Translations under genes and position numbers: made by a program
In this document: positions 26,610-35,806 of the stretch, piece after piece
How positions within the stretch are numbered: the stretch's first letter is position 1
How the letters are laid out: the number at the start of each line of letters is the position of its first letter
The notes under the pieces: model-generated
Seen by the model: the letters and a program-made list of their open reading frames with translations, nothing else
Told to the model about the DNA's origin: nothing
The model's database searches: none
Assembly (NCBI RefSeq): GCF_010500245.1
Contig: NZ_JAAGOX010000009.1
Span: forward strand, 32,988-96,987
Origin: Ruegeria sp. PrR005
GTDB taxonomy: Bacteria > Pseudomonadota > Alphaproteobacteria > Rhodobacterales > Rhodobacteraceae
DNA length: 64,000 bases
Direction of reading: 5' to 3'

Positions 26610-27890
26610 ATGACCAGACAAGACGCCTACGGAAATCCGATCACGACCGAGAGTGCGGCGGCAGCAGACCACTATGACCGGGGCGTCCGGCTCTTTCTTG
26701 CCGGTCAGTTCGGGGCGGCGACAGAATTCGAACAGGCCATCGAACAGGACCCCGGATTTGCGCTTGGCCAGGCGGCCCTGGCCCGGGCGCGGATGATGTC
26801 CGCCGATATGCCGGGGGCAAAGGCCGCGATTGCACAGGCAGCGGAACTTGCGCCACAGGCGGACCAACGCGAGCGCCAGCATATCGAGGCGATGAACCTG
26901 TTGCTGAGCGGGCAACCAAAAGCGGCGCGGCAGGCGGTACTGGCCCATGTCCGCGACTACCCGCGCGACGCTCTGGTCGCGCAGCTCTGCACCAACATCT
27001 TTGGCCTCATCGGCTTTTCCGGCGAGGTCGGGCGCGAGGCGGAGTTGCTCGCCTATACGTCTGCCCTGCTGCCCCATTACGGCGAGGACTGGTGGATGAT
27101 GTCGATGCACGCCCTGTCGCTGTGCGAAACCGGGCAGGTCGACGCCTCGCTGCGGCTGATGGAGCAATCGCTGGCGCTCAACCCCAACAACGCCAACGGC
27201 TCGCATTTCAAGGCGCATGCGCTCTACGAGGCAGGGGACACCGCCGCTGGCCGGGCCTATCTTGCCGAATGGATGCGTGGCTATGACGACCGGGCGGTTT
27301 TGCACGGGCACCTGTCCTGGCACCAGGCACTCTGGGCGCTGCATGACGGCGACGAGGCCGAGATGTGGGCACTGGTGGATCGCAGCATCGGCCCCGGCGC
27401 GGCCAAGGGCCTGCCGATCAACGTGCTGACCGATACCGCCGCCATCCTCTATCGCGCGGAACTGGCCGGTATCACGGTGGACCCGGCACGCTGGACCGCG
27501 ATCAGCGCTTTCGCCGCGCGGTTTTTTCCCGAAACCGGGCAGAGCTTTGCCGACATGCACGCGGCCCTTGCCCATGCGATGGCCGGTCAGGGCGACCGGC
27601 TGGCCCATATCGCCGAGACGGCCAAGGGATTTGCCGGCGACATGGTGCGCCCGATCGCCCGCGCCTGGGGCGCTATTGCACGGCAGGATTGGACAGCCGC
27701 GCTCACCGAACTGGCACAGGTCATGGCCACAAACGAACGTCTGGGCGGCAGCCGCGCCCAGCGCGATCTGGTCGAGCTGGCCTATGTCAACGTGCTGGTG
27801 CGGCTGGGTCTCACGGAGGAGGCGCACCGCAGCCTGCAAACCCGCCGTCCCGTACTGTTCCCGGCGCCGCCGATTCACGATCTCGGGTGA
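26610..27890 (+). CDS. TTC38-like tetratricopeptide repeat protein
   Basis: 426 residues from the ATG at 26610 preceded by CCGGAG. TPR-like helical repeats start at DHYDRGVRLFLAGQFGAA and LAQAALARARMM-type segments. The central NANGSHFKAHALYEAGD and HLSWHQALWALHDGD resemble the conserved H..WH..L region of the TTC38 family. No signal peptide is seen. TTC38 proteins have no established biochemical role. Its position behind the M20 hydrolase suggests a shared pathway; inference. Confidence 0.75.
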   Translation: MTRQDAYGNPITTESAAAADHYDRGVRLFLAGQFGAATEFEQAIEQDPGFALGQAALARARMMSADMPGAKAAIAQAAELAPQADQRERQHIEAMNLLLSGQPKAARQAVLAHVRDYPRDALVAQLCTNIFGLIGFSGEVGREAELLAYTSALLPHYGEDWWMMSMHALSLCETGQVDASLRLMEQSLALNPNNANGSHFKAHALYEAGDTAAGRAYLAEWMRGYDDRAVLHGHLSWHQALWALHDGDEAEMWALVDRSIGPGAAKGLPINVLTDTAAILYRAELAGITVDPARWTAISAFAARFFPETGQSFADMHAALAHAMAGQGDRLAHIAETAKGFAGDMVRPIARAWGAIARQDWTAALTELAQVMATNERLGGSRAQRDLVELAYVNVLVRLGLTEEAHRSLQTRRPVLFPAPPIHDLG

Positions 27891-27965
27891 TCCCGGACCT
27901 CGGCACTTGAACATCGCCGGGTTTTCCGAAACTGTCCGCCCGATTGCACAGAGGGTGGAGAGATC

Positions 27966-28844
27966 ATGGACTTGCGCGCCATCGCCATGGGGCTGGCTTT
28001 TGCCTTCATGTGGTCCTCGGCCTTTACCTCGGCCCGGATCATCGTCGCGGATGCCTCACCTCTCTTTTCGCTGGCCTGCCGGTTCCTGATCTCGGGGCTG
28101 ATCGGCGTGCTGATCGCAAAGGCGATGGGCCAGACCTGGCGGCTGACCCGCAACCAGTGGAAGGCCACCATCATCTTCGGCGTCTGCCAGAATGCCCTTT
28201 ACCTGGGGCTGAATTTCTACGCGATGCAGACGGTCGAGGCCTCGGTCGCCGCCATCATCGCCTCAACCATGCCGCTGCTGGTGGCGCTGGCCAGCTGGGT
28301 CTTCCTGGGCGAACGTCTGCCAAGCCTCGGTGTCATTGGCCTCCTGGCCGGTTTTGTCGGCGTCGCACTCATCATGGGCGCCCGGATCGACGCGGGCGTC
28401 GATCTGTTCGGCGTGTTCCTGTGCGGTCTCGGCGCGCTGGCGCTGGCGGCCGCCACATTGGCGCTGCGCGGAGCGACCTCGGGCGGCAACTTCATGATGG
28501 TGGTGGGCCTGCAAATGCTGGTGGGCTCGGCGGTGCTGTTCGTCGCGACCCCGGTGTTCGAGACCGTGCATGTGAACCCGACGCTGCCGCTGGCGCTGGC
28601 ATTCGCCTATACGACGCTGATCCCCGGCCTGACCGCGACCTTTGTCTGGGTGCTGCTGCTCAACCGCATCGGCGCGATCCGGGCCGCCACCTTCCACTTC
28701 CTCAACCCGGTGTTCGGCGTCGCCATCGCCGCCGCCCTGCTGGGCGAGCGCCTGGGCGCGCTCGACCTTGTCGGCGTGGCGATCACCACCGCTGGCATTC
28801 TGGCGGTGCAACTGTCCCGACAGACGGCGGCGCGCAAGCCTTAA
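27966..28844 (+). CDS. EamA/DMT family transporter
   Basis: 292 residues with ten hydrophobic segments in two EamA repeats; FMWSSAFTSARIIVADASP starts the first repeat and an LLNRIGAIRAATFHFLNPVFG segment lies in the second. Such proteins usually export amino acids or metabolites through the inner membrane. Its stop codon TAA shares the palindromic TTAA at 28841-28844 with the stop of the convergent peroxidase gene. Confidence 0.9.
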   Translation: MDLRAIAMGLAFAFMWSSAFTSARIIVADASPLFSLACRFLISGLIGVLIAKAMGQTWRLTRNQWKATIIFGVCQNALYLGLNFYAMQTVEASVAAIIASTMPLLVALASWVFLGERLPSLGVIGLLAGFVGVALIMGARIDAGVDLFGVFLCGLGALALAAATLALRGATSGGNFMMVVGLQMLVGSAVLFVATPVFETVHVNPTLPLALAFAYTTLIPGLTATFVWVLLLNRIGAIRAATFHFLNPVFGVAIAAALLGERLGALDLVGVAITTAGILAVQLSRQTAARKP

Positions 28845-29362
28845 TTCAACAGCGCCTCAATCTCGCGCTTCATCCGCGCCGAATCGGGGCGCACGGCCGA
28901 GCCAAAGGTCGCCGCAACGGTGCCGTCCGGCGCCACCAGCACCTTGTTGAAATTCCAGCCCGGCTCGAACCCGGTCTCGGCCTTGACCGCCTTGTAGAAC
29001 GGATGCGCCCCCGCCCCTTTTACATGCAGGATGTCGGTCATCGGCAGGGTCAGGTCATAGTTCAGCGCGCAGAACTCCTTGACCTCGGCCGCCGTGGCCA
29101 ATTCCTGGTTGAAATCGTCCGACGGCACGGCCAGCACGATCAGGCCCTTGCCTCGGTAGGTCTCCCACAGGTCCTGCAACCCGGCATATTGCCCCGTGAA
29201 CCCGCATTGCGACGCGGTGTTGACCACCAGCACCGGCTGCCCGCGCCAATACTCCATCGACAGCGTACCGCCGTCGATCGAGGGGAACACGCCCGACACC
29301 GGGGCCGCCTGAACAGCCCGGCCAACAAGCAAAAGAACGATCAGAAAAATGATACGGAACAT
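28841..29362 (-). CDS. Glutathione peroxidase family, exported
   Basis: 173 residues from the ATG at 29362 behind AAAGGAGA. A Sec signal peptide ([19 protein letters not shown]) precedes the catalytic domain, so this is a periplasmic member. The peroxidatic cysteine is C53 in [12 protein letters not shown], and WNFNKVLV supplies the conserved W and N. It reduces peroxides with thiols (thioredoxin or glutathione). It is divergent from msrB-msrA, making a small oxidative-damage locus. Confidence 0.9.
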   Translation of the reverse strand: MFRIIFLIVLLLVGRAVQAAPVSGVFPSIDGGTLSMEYWRGQPVLVVNTASQCGFTGQYAGLQDLWETYRGKGLIVLAVPSDDFNQELATAAEVKEFCALNYDLTLPMTDILHVKGAGAHPFYKAVKAETGFEPGWNFNKVLVAPDGTVAATFGSAVRPDSARMKREIEALLN

Positions 29363-29501
29363 CTTTGCTCTCCTTTCCCTCAGTCTACGTATGCCAAAGC
29401 CACCCGGATCAATGCACGTCTGCGCGAGCGGCATGAAACAACCCTTTGCTTTCGGCAATCCGATCTCAAATACTGCGCCTAAGACCCTAAGCGGAGGTTC
29501 C

Positions 29502-29951
29502 ATGACCCGTTACACCAAATCGCCCGAAGCCCTGGCCGCCCTGTCGCCCGAAGAATTCTACGTGACGCAACGCAGCGGCACCGAACGCCCGGGCACCGGC
29601 AAGCTCTTGCACAACAAGGAACCCGGCATCTATGTCGACATCGTATCGGGCGAACCGCTGTTCGCCTCGTCCGACAAATACGAATCCGGCTGTGGCTGGC
29701 CCAGCTTCACCAAGCCGATCGAACCGGCGCACGTGACCGAGATCGAAGACCGCACCCACGGCATGATCCGCACCGAGGTCCGCTCGAAACACGGCGACAG
29801 CCATCTGGGCCATGTCTTTCCCGACGGTCCGCGCGACCGCGGCGGGCTGCGCTACTGCATCAACTCGGCCTCGCTCCGCTTCGTTCATCGCAACGACATG
29901 GAGGCAGAAGGCTACGCCGACTACATTGACCAAGTGGAGGATATCGCATGA
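29502..29951 (+). CDS. msrB: Peptide methionine-R-sulfoxide reductase
   Basis: 149 residues from the ATG at 29502, four bases after [17 protein letters not shown] and the catalytic [13 protein letters not shown] are diagnostic of MsrB. It reduces R-methionine sulfoxide in proteins. The C-x-x-C zinc cysteines of many MsrB are missing, as in some alphaproteobacterial forms. No signal peptide, so cytosolic. ATGA overlap with msrA. Confidence 0.95.
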   Translation: MTRYTKSPEALAALSPEEFYVTQRSGTERPGTGKLLHNKEPGIYVDIVSGEPLFASSDKYESGCGWPSFTKPIEPAHVTEIEDRTHGMIRTEVRSKHGDSHLGHVFPDGPRDRGGLRYCINSASLRFVHRNDMEAEGYADYIDQVEDIA

Positions 29952-30460
29952 GCCTTGAACGCGCCGTTCTGGCGGGGGGATGTTTCTGGGGGATGCAGGA
30001 CCTGATCCGCAAGCTGCCCGGGGTGAAAGCCACCCGCGTGGGTTATACCGGCGGGGATGTGGCCAACGCCACCTACCGCGATCACGGCACCCATGCCGAA
30101 GGGATCGAGATCATGTTCGACCCGGCCCAGACCACCTATCGCGACCTGCTGGAGTTCTTCTTTCAGATCCACGACCCGACCACGCCGAACCGCCAGGGCA
30201 ACGACATCGGCCTCAGCTATCGTTCCGCGATCTATTACGTGGACGAGGCGCAAAGGGCCGTCGCGCTGGATACCATCGCGGATGTCGACGCCTCCGGCCT
30301 CTGGCCCGGCAAGGTGGTGACCGAGGTGGAACCCGTAGGCGATTTCTGGGAGGCCGAGGACTATCACCAGGACTATCTGGAGAAGCATCCCAACGGCTAT
30401 ACCTGCCACTTCCCGCGCCGGGACTGGGTGCTGCCCAAACGGGCCAGCGCCGCTGAATAA
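29948..30460 (+). CDS. msrA: Peptide methionine-S-sulfoxide reductase
   Basis: 170 residues. The catalytic cysteine is C12 in GGCFWGMQ, followed by [12 protein letters not shown], the MsrA hallmark. It reduces S-methionine sulfoxide and complements MsrB, with which it overlaps by four bases. It is convergent with the hydantoinase gene across a hairpin. Confidence 0.96.
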   Translation: MSLERAVLAGGCFWGMQDLIRKLPGVKATRVGYTGGDVANATYRDHGTHAEGIEIMFDPAQTTYRDLLEFFFQIHDPTTPNRQGNDIGLSYRSAIYYVDEAQRAVALDTIADVDASGLWPGKVVTEVEPVGDFWEAEDYHQDYLEKHPNGYTCHFPRRDWVLPKRASAAE

Positions 30461-30476
30461 CCAGAAAAACAGAAGC

Positions 30477-30503
30477 GGGGCGCGCGAGCGATGCGCGCGC
30501 CCC
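30477..30503. terminator. Hairpin between msrA and the HyuA-type gene
   Basis: Perfect 10-bp inverted repeat GGGGCGCGCG with a 7-base loop between convergent genes. On the minus strand a U-rich CTTCTGTTTTTCTGG follows after a short gap, so it may stop transcription mainly from the HyuA-type gene. Confidence 0.5.
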
Positions 30504-30506
30504 AAC

Positions 30507-32510
30507 TCACTCGTCGGCCACGCGCGGCCGCCCGCTGGCCTCGACCGTAACGGTCGCCTCGACAAAGACTTCGCGCCCCTCGACCGGCACCTGCCGGACA
30601 TCGCGCGACACGATCACCCGGACATCCTCGGCCCCGGCGGCGCGCGCCTCCGCCTGCGCCTCGGCGCGCAGAACCTCTTCCAGCAGCCCCAGCGCCGCCT
30701 CGGCCGAGCCAAAATCCTGCGGCCCCTCCTCCAGATGCACGCGGTACCGCCCCTCGGCCGGGGCCGTCACGGTCCCTGACTTGCGAAAGGTCACCCGCCC
30801 GACCACGGCGCCGATGGCATTGGCGACGCCTGCATGTTCCGGCAGGATCATGCCGCAATGCAGCCGCGCACCCACCGCCGGGTAATAGCTGGGCGCCGAC
30901 GCCCCAAGCCCGACGACCTCAACGTTCAGCGCCGTGTCGAGCATGAGCAGCCCGCGATGGCCCGCAAGCCCCTTTTGCGTCAGGATATGCCGCGCCAGTT
31001 GCTCAGGCGGCAAACCGAAATCGCTGTCATCCTCGGCAAAAGCGGCCTCCAGCAAGGTCAGCGCGGTCTGCTCGGTCAACTGGTCGATGATCATCTGCGC
31101 CAGCGCCTCGGGGGAACCCGCCAGGCGTTCGCCGCTGCCGGTCCGCTTGCGCGCATAGAGCTCCAGCCCCTTGCGCGCAGCCTCACCATCCCAGACGTCA
31201 AGCCGTCCCAGCACGTGGCTCGCATCCGAGGGCGTGATCCCCGACACCTGCACGATCCCCCGGTCGATCAGCCGCGACAGCGCGCCCTGCTCCATCCTGG
31301 TGCGCAACAGCCCCGACAACGGCAGCACCCGTGTGCCCAGCCGGTCCAGCAACACGGTCTCGCGCGGCCCCAACCCGTCGGTCGGCACCCCCGGCAGCAT
31401 GCGGGCAAACCGCACATCGTATTCGCCCACGGTCGCGGCCCGCAATTGCTCGTCCAGCACCGCATGCACCGCCTCGCCCGCCTCGGCCGCGATCAGCGAG
31501 ACCGGCAGCACCCGGCGCGGCCCCAGAAAGACACCGCCCTTCAACCCCTCGGCCACCACATGGACCTGGCTGTCCCCGCCCAGGCCATGGGTCCGCATCG
31601 CCACCGCCTCGACCATGGTGCGGAAGCCGCCCACCTGCGCGCCTGCCGGGTCGATCTTGGGCCGCCCGTCCTTGATCAGGGCCACATCCGTGGTGGTGCC
31701 GCCGATATCCGAGACCAGCGCATTCTCGACCCCGGTCAGCCAGCGCGCCCCCACGATCGAGGCCGCCGGACCGCTCAGGATGGTCTCAATGGGCCGTGCC
31801 CGCGCCTGTTCCGCGCTCATCAGCGCCCCGTCGCCGCGCACCACCATCATCGGCGCGTCAATGCCCAGATCAGCCAGCGTATCCTGCGCCCGTCCGATCA
31901 GGCGATCGATCATGCCGATCAGCCGCGCGTTCAACACCGCCGTCACCGCCCGTTTCGGGCCGTTGAGCTTGGCCGACAACTGGTGCGAGCAGGTCACCGG
32001 CGCGCCGGTCCGCTCGGCGATGATGCGCGCCGCCTCCAGCTCATGCGCCGGGTTGCGCGTGGCGAAATGCGCCGCCACCGCATATCCCGACACCCCCGCG
32101 CCCGAGGCCAGAAATTCCTCCAGCGCGGCCACGTCCAGCGGCGCCACCTCGCTGCCCGCATGGCTGTGCCCGCCCGATATGACCAGCGCCGGATCGCCCT
32201 TCAGGGCCTCGCGCAGCCCATGCTTGTCCAGATCGCCCTGGCTGAACCCGATATAGATCAGCGCCACCCGGCCGCCCTGGCCCTCGACCAGCGCATTGGT
32301 GGCCAGCGTGGTCGACAGCGAGGCCAGCCCGATCTGCCCGGCCGAGACACCGGCCTCCTCCATCACCGCCCGAATGGCCTGCCCCACCCCGATGGCCAGA
32401 TCTGACCGCGTGGTCAGCGCCTTGGCCGAGGCAATGACATCGCGCTCGTCCCGGATCAGCACCGCATCGGTATAGGTTCCGCCTGTATCCACGCCCAATG
32501 ACAGTGTCAT
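30507..32510 (-). CDS. Hydantoinase/oxoprolinase family protein (HyuA-type)
   Basis: 667 residues from the ATG at 32510, six bases after GGGAGA. It opens with LGVDTGGTYTDAVL (phosphate-binding actin-like ATPase motif of the Hydant_A_N domain) and has SDIGGTTTDVALI as the second phosphate motif. Such proteins hydrolyse ATP to open N-methylhydantoin, 5-oxoproline or acetone/acetophenone carboxylation substrates, generally together with a HyuB subunit. No HyuB-type gene is adjacent here; the C-terminal part is shorter than in fused oxoprolinases. Substrate unknown. Confidence 0.88.
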   Translation of the reverse strand: MTLSLGVDTGGTYTDAVLIRDERDVIASAKALTTRSDLAIGVGQAIRAVMEEAGVSAGQIGLASLSTTLATNALVEGQGGRVALIYIGFSQGDLDKHGLREALKGDPALVISGGHSHAGSEVAPLDVAALEEFLASGAGVSGYAVAAHFATRNPAHELEAARIIAERTGAPVTCSHQLSAKLNGPKRAVTAVLNARLIGMIDRLIGRAQDTLADLGIDAPMMVVRGDGALMSAEQARARPIETILSGPAASIVGARWLTGVENALVSDIGGTTTDVALIKDGRPKIDPAGAQVGGFRTMVEAVAMRTHGLGGDSQVHVVAEGLKGGVFLGPRRVLPVSLIAAEAGEAVHAVLDEQLRAATVGEYDVRFARMLPGVPTDGLGPRETVLLDRLGTRVLPLSGLLRTRMEQGALSRLIDRGIVQVSGITPSDASHVLGRLDVWDGEAARKGLELYARKRTGSGERLAGSPEALAQMIIDQLTEQTALTLLEAAFAEDDSDFGLPPEQLARHILTQKGLAGHRGLLMLDTALNVEVVGLGASAPSYYPAVGARLHCGMILPEHAGVANAIGAVVGRVTFRKSGTVTAPAEGRYRVHLEEGPQDFGSAEAALGLLEEVLRAEAQAEARAAGAEDVRVIVSRDVRQVPVEGREVFVEATVTVEASGRPRVADE

Positions 32511-32582
32511 CCGGGTTCTCCCTTCTGTTCGCTCTGGCCTGAATACCGGCTTTCTCCGACACGTCCCGCCTGTTTGCGGCAC

Positions 32583-33614
32583 TTATCCCAGCTTCTCGAC
32601 CGCCCAGATCGCGGCATCCGCGACCGTGGCATCGGCATCCCCCACCAATCGCGCGGCCACCCCCCGCAACTCGGGCAGGCCCGAATTCCCGATGGCATAG
32701 AGGACATTGCGCACAAACCGGTCCCGCCCGATCCGCTTGATCGGCGAGCCCGAGAACATGGCCCGGAACCCGGCATCGTCCAGCCCGGCCAATTCGGCCA
32801 GACGCGGCGCGGTCAGCTCCTCGCGCGCCGCATAGCGCAGGTCGCTGGCCGCCACCGCAAACTTGTTCCACGGACAGGCGGCAAGGCAGTCGTCGCAGCC
32901 ATAAATCCGGTTGCCCAGCTTGCCGCGCAACTCCGGGTCCACCGGCCCCTTGTGCTCGATCGTCAGGTAAGAGATGCAGCGCCGCGCATCCAGCTGGTAG
33001 GGCGCCGGAAAGGCATCGGTCGGACAAGCTGTCAAGCAGGCGGTGCACGACCCGCAATTGTCCCGCTCAGGCTCGTCCACCGGCAGATCCAGCGTGGTGA
33101 ACACCGATCCCAGAAAGGCCCAGTTGCCCCAATCCCGGCTTACCAGGTTGGTATGCTTGCCCTGCCAACCCAGTCCCGCCGCCTGCCCCAACGGCTTTTC
33201 CGGCACCGGCGCGGTATCGACAAATACCTTCACCTCGCCCCCCGCCTCACCAATCAGCCAGCGCGCCAGCCGCTTCAGGCGTTTCTTGACCAGATCGTGG
33301 TAATCCTTGCCCCGCGCATAGACCGAAATCGCCCCCCGGTCGGGTTGGCCCACCACCGCCATCGGATCCTCATCCGGGGCATAGCTCTCGGCCAGCATGA
33401 TCACCGACCGCGCCTCGGGCCACAGCGCCGCCGGATTGCCGCGCCACTCCATCCGCTCGGCCATCCAGCCCATCTGCCCGTGAAACCCGGCCCCGACAAA
33501 GGCGGTCAGCCGGTCAGGCACCTCGGGCACATCCCAGGGGCGGCAGATACGGCAGGCCACGAACCCTTCCTCCAGGGCGCGCGCCACCAGCCTCTCCTTC
33601 AACTCCCGGCTCAT
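32583..33614 (-). CDS. queG: Epoxyqueuosine reductase
   Basis: 343 residues from the ATG at 33614. QueG is a cobalamin- and iron-sulfur-dependent enzyme making the last step of queuosine synthesis in tRNA, epoxyqueuosine to queuosine. The two 4Fe-4S clusters are formed by [12 protein letters not shown] and [10 protein letters not shown], with [15 protein letters not shown] between. The C-terminal HEAT-like tail is short. It is 17 kb away from queCDEF on the same strand, downstream of a glutathione transferase gene. Confidence 0.95.
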   Translation of the reverse strand: MSRELKERLVARALEEGFVACRICRPWDVPEVPDRLTAFVGAGFHGQMGWMAERMEWRGNPAALWPEARSVIMLAESYAPDEDPMAVVGQPDRGAISVYARGKDYHDLVKKRLKRLARWLIGEAGGEVKVFVDTAPVPEKPLGQAAGLGWQGKHTNLVSRDWGNWAFLGSVFTTLDLPVDEPERDNCGSCTACLTACPTDAFPAPYQLDARRCISYLTIEHKGPVDPELRGKLGNRIYGCDDCLAACPWNKFAVAASDLRYAAREELTAPRLAELAGLDDAGFRAMFSGSPIKRIGRDRFVRNVLYAIGNSGLPELRGVAARLVGDADATVADAAIWAVEKLG

Positions 33615-33687
33615 GCTTCTTTCTGGTCCAAAATACTCCGGGGGAGTCGCGCCTTGGCGCGGCGGGGGCAGCGCCCCCAAAACCCGG

Positions 33688-34353
33688 TCAGAAATCGAGA
33701 TCGGCGTAATGCGGCGGCGGCCGGAACCCGGGCACCTGATCGGCCAGGATCGACCGGAACGAGGGCCGCGACTTGATCTTGGCATACCAGTCCTTGACCA
33801 CCTGACTCCGGTTCCAGTCCACGTCCGAGATATAGTCGAGCGACGACAGATGCGCGGCGGCGGCAAAATCGGCCAGCGTCATCTGGTCCCCCGCCAGCCA
33901 GCGGCGGTGATCCAGCAGCCAGGCCATGTAATCCAGGTGATACTTGATCGCCCGCGCCCCATCCTTGACGTTGCGGCTGTCAGGATAGCCCTTGCCGGTG
34001 ACCTTCTTGTTCACCCGTTCATAGAGCAGCTTAGACGTCACCTCGTTGTGGAACTTGTCGTCAAACCAGCTGACCAGCCGCCGCACCTCGTAGCGCCCAT
34101 CGGTATCCTTGGGCATCAGCGCGGGATCCGGGCGGGTTTCCTCGATATATTCGCAGATGGCGGCGCTTTCGGCCAACATGCGCCCGTCCAGCTTCAGCAC
34201 CGGCACCTTGCCCGCCGGATTGCGGCGCAGGAAATCCGGGTCGGCCTCCCAATACCGCTCCTCGACCAGTTCGACCTCGACCTTCTTTTCCGCCAGCGAC
34301 AGGCGGACCTTGCGGCAGAACGGCGAAAGGGGAACGTGAAACAGGCGCGCCAT
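33688..34353 (-). CDS. Glutathione S-transferase family protein
   Basis: 221 residues. The thioredoxin-like N-terminal domain has [11 protein letters not shown] (a possible active-site cysteine, C13) and AGKVPVL with the cis-proline, then [11 protein letters not shown] for gamma-glutamyl binding. The all-helical C-terminal domain includes [15 protein letters not shown]. The cysteine in the first helix suggests a thiol-transferase type rather than classic conjugation. It may be cotranscribed with queG. Confidence 0.9.
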   Translation of the reverse strand: MARLFHVPLSPFCRKVRLSLAEKKVEVELVEERYWEADPDFLRRNPAGKVPVLKLDGRMLAESAAICEYIEETRPDPALMPKDTDGRYEVRRLVSWFDDKFHNEVTSKLLYERVNKKVTGKGYPDSRNVKDGARAIKYHLDYMAWLLDHRRWLAGDQMTLADFAAAAHLSSLDYISDVDWNRSQVVKDWYAKIKSRPSFRSILADQVPGFRPPPHYADLDF

Positions 34354-34535
34354 GGTGATCCGGATGATTTCAATTCTTGCATGTCAGCAATAGCCCCGCC
34401 AGCACGGCAAGTGCAAGTTCCCACGCGCATCGCGGGCAAGCCGCCGCCGGTTTCCGACACGCAATCGTGACGCCCCACCGCTTGACCGCGCCGCGCCGCG
34501 GGCGCAGATCCGGGCAAACAGGACGGCCCCGGACC

Positions 34536-35021
34536 ATGCCAGAACACCATCAGCCCGATATCAGCTTTGCCCGGCTCAACCAGATCGACCCGGCCGAGAT
34601 TCTGGCGCATATGTCCGATCCCCGCGTCGCGACCCATATGCCGCTTCTGACCGAGCCCTGGACGCCCGAGATCTGCGCCGGATTTGTCGCGGCCAAGGAA
34701 GCCTGCTGGCAAACCGATGGTCTAGGTCACTGGGCCTTCCTCAACCATGGCGACTATGTCGGCTGGGGCGGCTTCCAGAAAGAAGGCGAGGAATGGGATT
34801 TCGGCCTGGTGTTGAAGCCGGATTCCTTTGGGTTGGGATTGCCAATCGCGAAAAAGGCGCTCGCCCATGCAAAGGCAGACAACCGCATCCCTTTCGTGAC
34901 CTTCCTCTTGCCGCCCTCGCGCCGGCATCTGGGTGCCTTGAAGCGGCTGGGCGCGACACAGCTTGCCGACATAGACTACGATGGCGTCCGGTTCCTGAAA
35001 TTTCGCCTCGAAACCGCGTGA
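34536..35021 (+). CDS. GNAT-family N-acetyltransferase
   Basis: 161 residues from the ATG at 34536. The sequence WAFLNHGDYVGWGGFQKEG followed by DFGLVLKPDSFGLGLP and the final RLGATQLADIDYDG resembles RimJ/RimL-like GNAT domains. The acetyl-CoA loop is degenerate (GLGLPI in place of the usual Q/R-x-x-G-x-G/A), so activity is uncertain. It is divergent from the glutathione transferase and convergent with mtgA, three bases apart. Confidence 0.7.
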   Translation: MPEHHQPDISFARLNQIDPAEILAHMSDPRVATHMPLLTEPWTPEICAGFVAAKEACWQTDGLGHWAFLNHGDYVGWGGFQKEGEEWDFGLVLKPDSFGLGLPIAKKALAHAKADNRIPFVTFLLPPSRRHLGALKRLGATQLADIDYDGVRFLKFRLETA

Positions 35022-35024
35022 GCC

Positions 35025-35753
35025 CTATTCGAAACAGGCCGCGCGCCCGTCGGCCTCGATGGTCGCGGCCCCGTCCATGATCCCCGCCGCCCGCTTGCGC
35101 AGCCGTGCCGACGGATTGGCGGCCGACCGCTCGCGCGGATTGGGCAGCACTGCGGCGATGCGCGCCGCCTGTTGCGGGCTCAGCTTGTCGGGTTCCACCC
35201 CGAAATAGTGCCGCGAGGCCGCCGCGACCCCGAACACGCCCTCGCCCATCTCGGCCACGTTCAGATAGACCTCGACGATGCGGCGTTTCGACCAGACCAG
35301 TTCGACCAGCGGCGTGATCCCGGTCTCCAGCGCCTTGCGGATCCAACTGCGCCCCTGCCAGAGAAAGACGTTCTTGACCACCTGCTGCGACAGGGTCGAG
35401 GCGCCGCGCCCGCCCCCTTCGTCAATCGCCGCCCGGATCGCTTCGACGTCAAAGCCCCAATGCAGGCAGAAATTGGCGTCTTCGGCCGCCACCACCGACC
35501 GCGCCATCACCGGGGCGATATCCTCCAGCGGCATCCAGTCGCGCTCCACCGAACCCAGCCGCCGGTACTCGCTCCAGATCGTGTGGGTGATCGGCGGATT
35601 GACCAACGTGAACAAGAACACCAGTGCCACCAGCACCGAAAGCCCGGCAAAAACAGCACGGCCAGCCCAGCGCATGACCCAGCGTACAGGCTGCAACTTG
35701 GTTTCGGCCTTGCGGGCCTTTTTCTTTCTTGTGTTCGCAGTCCGCTTGGCCAT
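35025..35753 (-). CDS. mtgA: Monofunctional biosynthetic peptidoglycan transglycosylase
   Basis: 242 residues: a very basic N-terminus (KRTANTRKKKARKAE), one membrane anchor near residues 32-50, then a GT51 domain. Motifs are AAEDANFCLHWGFD (catalytic Glu), RGASTLSQQVVKN, KRRIVEVYLNVAEMG and the final substrate-groove segment. It polymerises lipid II glycan strands on the outer face of the inner membrane. No transpeptidase domain is present, so it is MtgA not a class A PBP. Confidence 0.95.
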   Translation of the reverse strand: MAKRTANTRKKKARKAETKLQPVRWVMRWAGRAVFAGLSVLVALVFLFTLVNPPITHTIWSEYRRLGSVERDWMPLEDIAPVMARSVVAAEDANFCLHWGFDVEAIRAAIDEGGGRGASTLSQQVVKNVFLWQGRSWIRKALETGITPLVELVWSKRRIVEVYLNVAEMGEGVFGVAAASRHYFGVEPDKLSPQQAARIAAVLPNPRERSAANPSARLRKRAAGIMDGAATIEADGRAACFE

Positions 35754-35806
35754 GACCGCCTTTTAGCGCAGTTCTCTGTCGATCTGAACGGGCAAAGCCA
35801 TCCGGC

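Noticed and set aside
26322..27914. A 530-codon minus-strand frame across the M20/TPR genes
   Set aside because: Antisense shadow with no domain; the plus-strand genes have good ribosome sites and family motifs.
30834..32405. A long plus-strand frame of 523 codons opposite the HyuA-type gene
   Set aside because: Arginine/histidine/glutamine-rich shadow typical of high-GC antisense frames; the minus-strand protein has clear ATPase motifs.
34377..34535. Longer N-terminus for the GNAT gene
   Set aside because: The extension is low complexity and overlaps the divergent promoter gap; the ATG at 34536 begins the recognisable domain.
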